This document shows positions 52,301 to 55,300 of a stretch of 64,000 bases of DNA, piece by piece; position 1 is the stretch's first letter, and every line of letters begins with the position of its first letter. A model generated the notes under the pieces. It was not told the origin of the DNA and made no database searches. It saw only the letters and a program-made list of their open reading frames with translations. The translations under genes and the position numbers were made by a program. Source of the stretch: Pseudoips prasinana. Lineage: Eukaryota > Arthropoda > Insecta > Lepidoptera > Nolidae. Location: contig OX621254.1 in NCBI GenBank assembly GCA_951640165.1, positions 22,232,001 to 22,296,000 of the forward strand, in the 5' to 3' direction.

Positions 52301-55300
52301 ATGTAATGTGGCTTTAAATATTTTTATATTAAAAAAAAACTTATGTGATACTTTTGATTTGACTTTTTCGATGATTGGACGTCTAAAGTAAGTACTTACC
52401 CCATATTATATCTTCGAGATATCCGTTAAAATTTGAATATTACAGCTACATATTTCAATCAGTGATTTTTTCTTTTATCCCCAGTTTATCCTTTGTAGCT
52501 ACTCTTTAGGTACATTGAAATTATTTCCATTCATGTTTTAAGAGTCGGTGTACATAATATTACCGTTTATGTGAGTAAGCTAGTAAGTTAGTCTGCATAT
52601 TACCTAATCCATCAGTTTAAACGATTACCTAAAATATAAATTATCATATAAAAGGCAAATCGTTTTCAGCCCATAAGATCTAGCATTATAGATGTGAACC
52701 GAACATTGACTTTGCAATTCCATGGACCTCAACCGAATCAAGAAGATTAAACAGTAAATCCATTTTAACACATGACAATATTAAAATTACGATAATTTTG
52801 CACTTTAACAGTTTATGGTTGTAATGCCACAAGCAGGGCAATCAGTGTGGCCACGTTCCGGGTCATACAAATTTAATTAGTTTGCCATCGACACGTTAAG
52901 AAGAAGATGGTTGGAATTGCTCCACCCACTTTTATCACTAACTTATTTTCATTCATGATATATTTTACTAGCTTGTATAGCTAGTAAAACATACATTTCA
53001 CCCGCGTTAAACTTCATAAAATTATAGCCTGTATGGTATCCGGTGATATAAACTATATTAATACAAAGTGTCATTAAAATCTGTTGGAGAATATATATAA
53101 ATATATTTTTTTTAAATGACTGGCTCCGGTGTGCGTCGCTCCCGGTTGTAGGTGCTAAACAACGGTTGTTAAGAAATTTTATTCACCCACTGGGCGGTAT
53201 GAACAATTCAGACATGAAGTTGATCACCGGCGATACGGTAAAGTAAAAATCAATACGAACCACACAATTTACACATAAACCTAAATAAAAAGGCAATAAT
53301 TAAATTCCGTCATAAATCGGTATGTTGGTATTGGGCGTAATTTTTTTTTTGTGTATTTTGTCTCCTACAAATCATCAATGAAGTATTCCAGACTGAATAT
53401 ATATATTTTTTTAAATAATATCTACCTATACTATGTTTTGCTTCAAGATGATAAAGTCATCCAAAAATGCAACCAAGCAAGTATGCGAGGCAAACCGCAT
53501 GTTCATCAAGGACTGCAACACTTGTTGGTGCAATGAAGACGGCACAAGTTACTTTTGCACCAGGAAGGTCTGCGTGCCGCTCCTGCCCGATGAAGAGGCG
53601 GATCTGGGTGGAATACCTGCTGAGGTTTGATTTGATAAAAACTTTCGTGCCATTAATATCTGGAGGGTTTTATTATTGAGAGAGAATTATTTAATTGCAT
53701 GTCATTAAAATAAATTCAAGTAATAGAAGCAGGTGTTACTTAGCGGAATTCCATAACATTCAACATGCAAAATTAATACATAGTGTTAATTCCGTTCATT
53801 GTCAGTTTAATCAAGCCGGGATGCAATATGCACCGCCCTCTCACTCCTCAAAAAATAAGTTCTTGCATGTGCACAGTTTTTGAAAATAATTTTAAGTTTT
53901 AGTGAATTATTTTTTAATTATTATCAGTGGAGAGTTGACTGTTTCGCTTGTTTTATTATTGATAAAATAATGTAAACTATTTATATTTTAAGTCCCATTT
54001 ATTTATTGTAGTAAACGAGGGTCTTCATATCTTTTCAATATCTTTTTAAAAACCAAGCCCCTATTTTTAGTTTTCTAACTATTTACATCGTTTGCATGAG
54101 TGGATTTATAGACATGGCTAATTAAATTACGTTATCATTATAAATGGTTGTCAAAAAGTTGAATTGTCTTTCTAAATGTTTTGAACAGAACCTCCGTGTG
54201 ATCAAAAAAGAGTGTCGACCGGATGAGGTCTTTGAGCTGGACTGCAATATGTGCCGATGCAACCCTGATGGCAAGTCCTACGCTTGCACTAGGAGGGCTT
54301 GCGAAGAACAGTCAGATGAAGAAAAGGTTTAAATACTCTTTTTTAAAGATTTGGCGTGGCTAAGAGTAACTGTTGCTTTCTTGGTCTAGCTAGTAGCTAA
54401 CAATAAAGACGGTGAAATCATTATAATAGGATTCTTTTGTAGTGCTATCTTGTTTTTTTTAATTTCATAATTTTACCAGGTTATATTTAAGTCTTATTCT
54501 GTTAAATTGTCCTATTAGTATCCTACTAAGGTGATGGTTTTATTGACATCCAAAATATTCTGCTTATAATTATAATATAATTTTCTTTTAATAAAATATG
54601 TTTTACTGGTGGTGGTTTTTTAATTTTTGTGCATTTATTGATATTGCATAAATAAATATTCCGTAGTTATTAATTACTCTTCTCGGTTTCCTGTAGTCTC
54701 TTACCTATATCAATAAGGATTACATCACAACTAATATCTAACAAGTATAATTTAATAATAATTTGGAGGATGGATGCTTATTACTTAAAACTCTATAATT
54801 TTACCCAAATATTATATATTTGGGTGGGTTTTTAGACACAAATAATGGTTAAATTATGCTCATCAGTTTTTTTCATTTCTTTTTCAGAAAGTCACCTTGT
54901 CAAGAAAAGTCCGAGCGTTCAGTCCGGTAATATTTTTTAAATTATGGTACTATAATAATATACTTCCCTTAATTTTCTATAATAAAGGTAGGGCATAGCG
55001 TTCATCCGCTCAAAGAGCAGCACAACTGGGGAAGTACCTCCACCTTACAGAAGACATTCATTAATAATAACTAAATAAAATAATTTTAATGTTGTATTTC
55101 TGAGTGTGAGTAAAGTCGCCAGAGTATATTGGGGTGGGGGGAAGGGTCAGCAACACTCTTACCATCAGGTGCCCCACTTGCTCGTTTATCGCCGGCTGAT
55201 ATAAAACAAACTAATAAATTTGGTAATATATAACCCTTACCCAAAAGTAGACCTGATCAAGATCTGTTAAATTAAAATCAACTTATTTTTAAGTTCTTTA

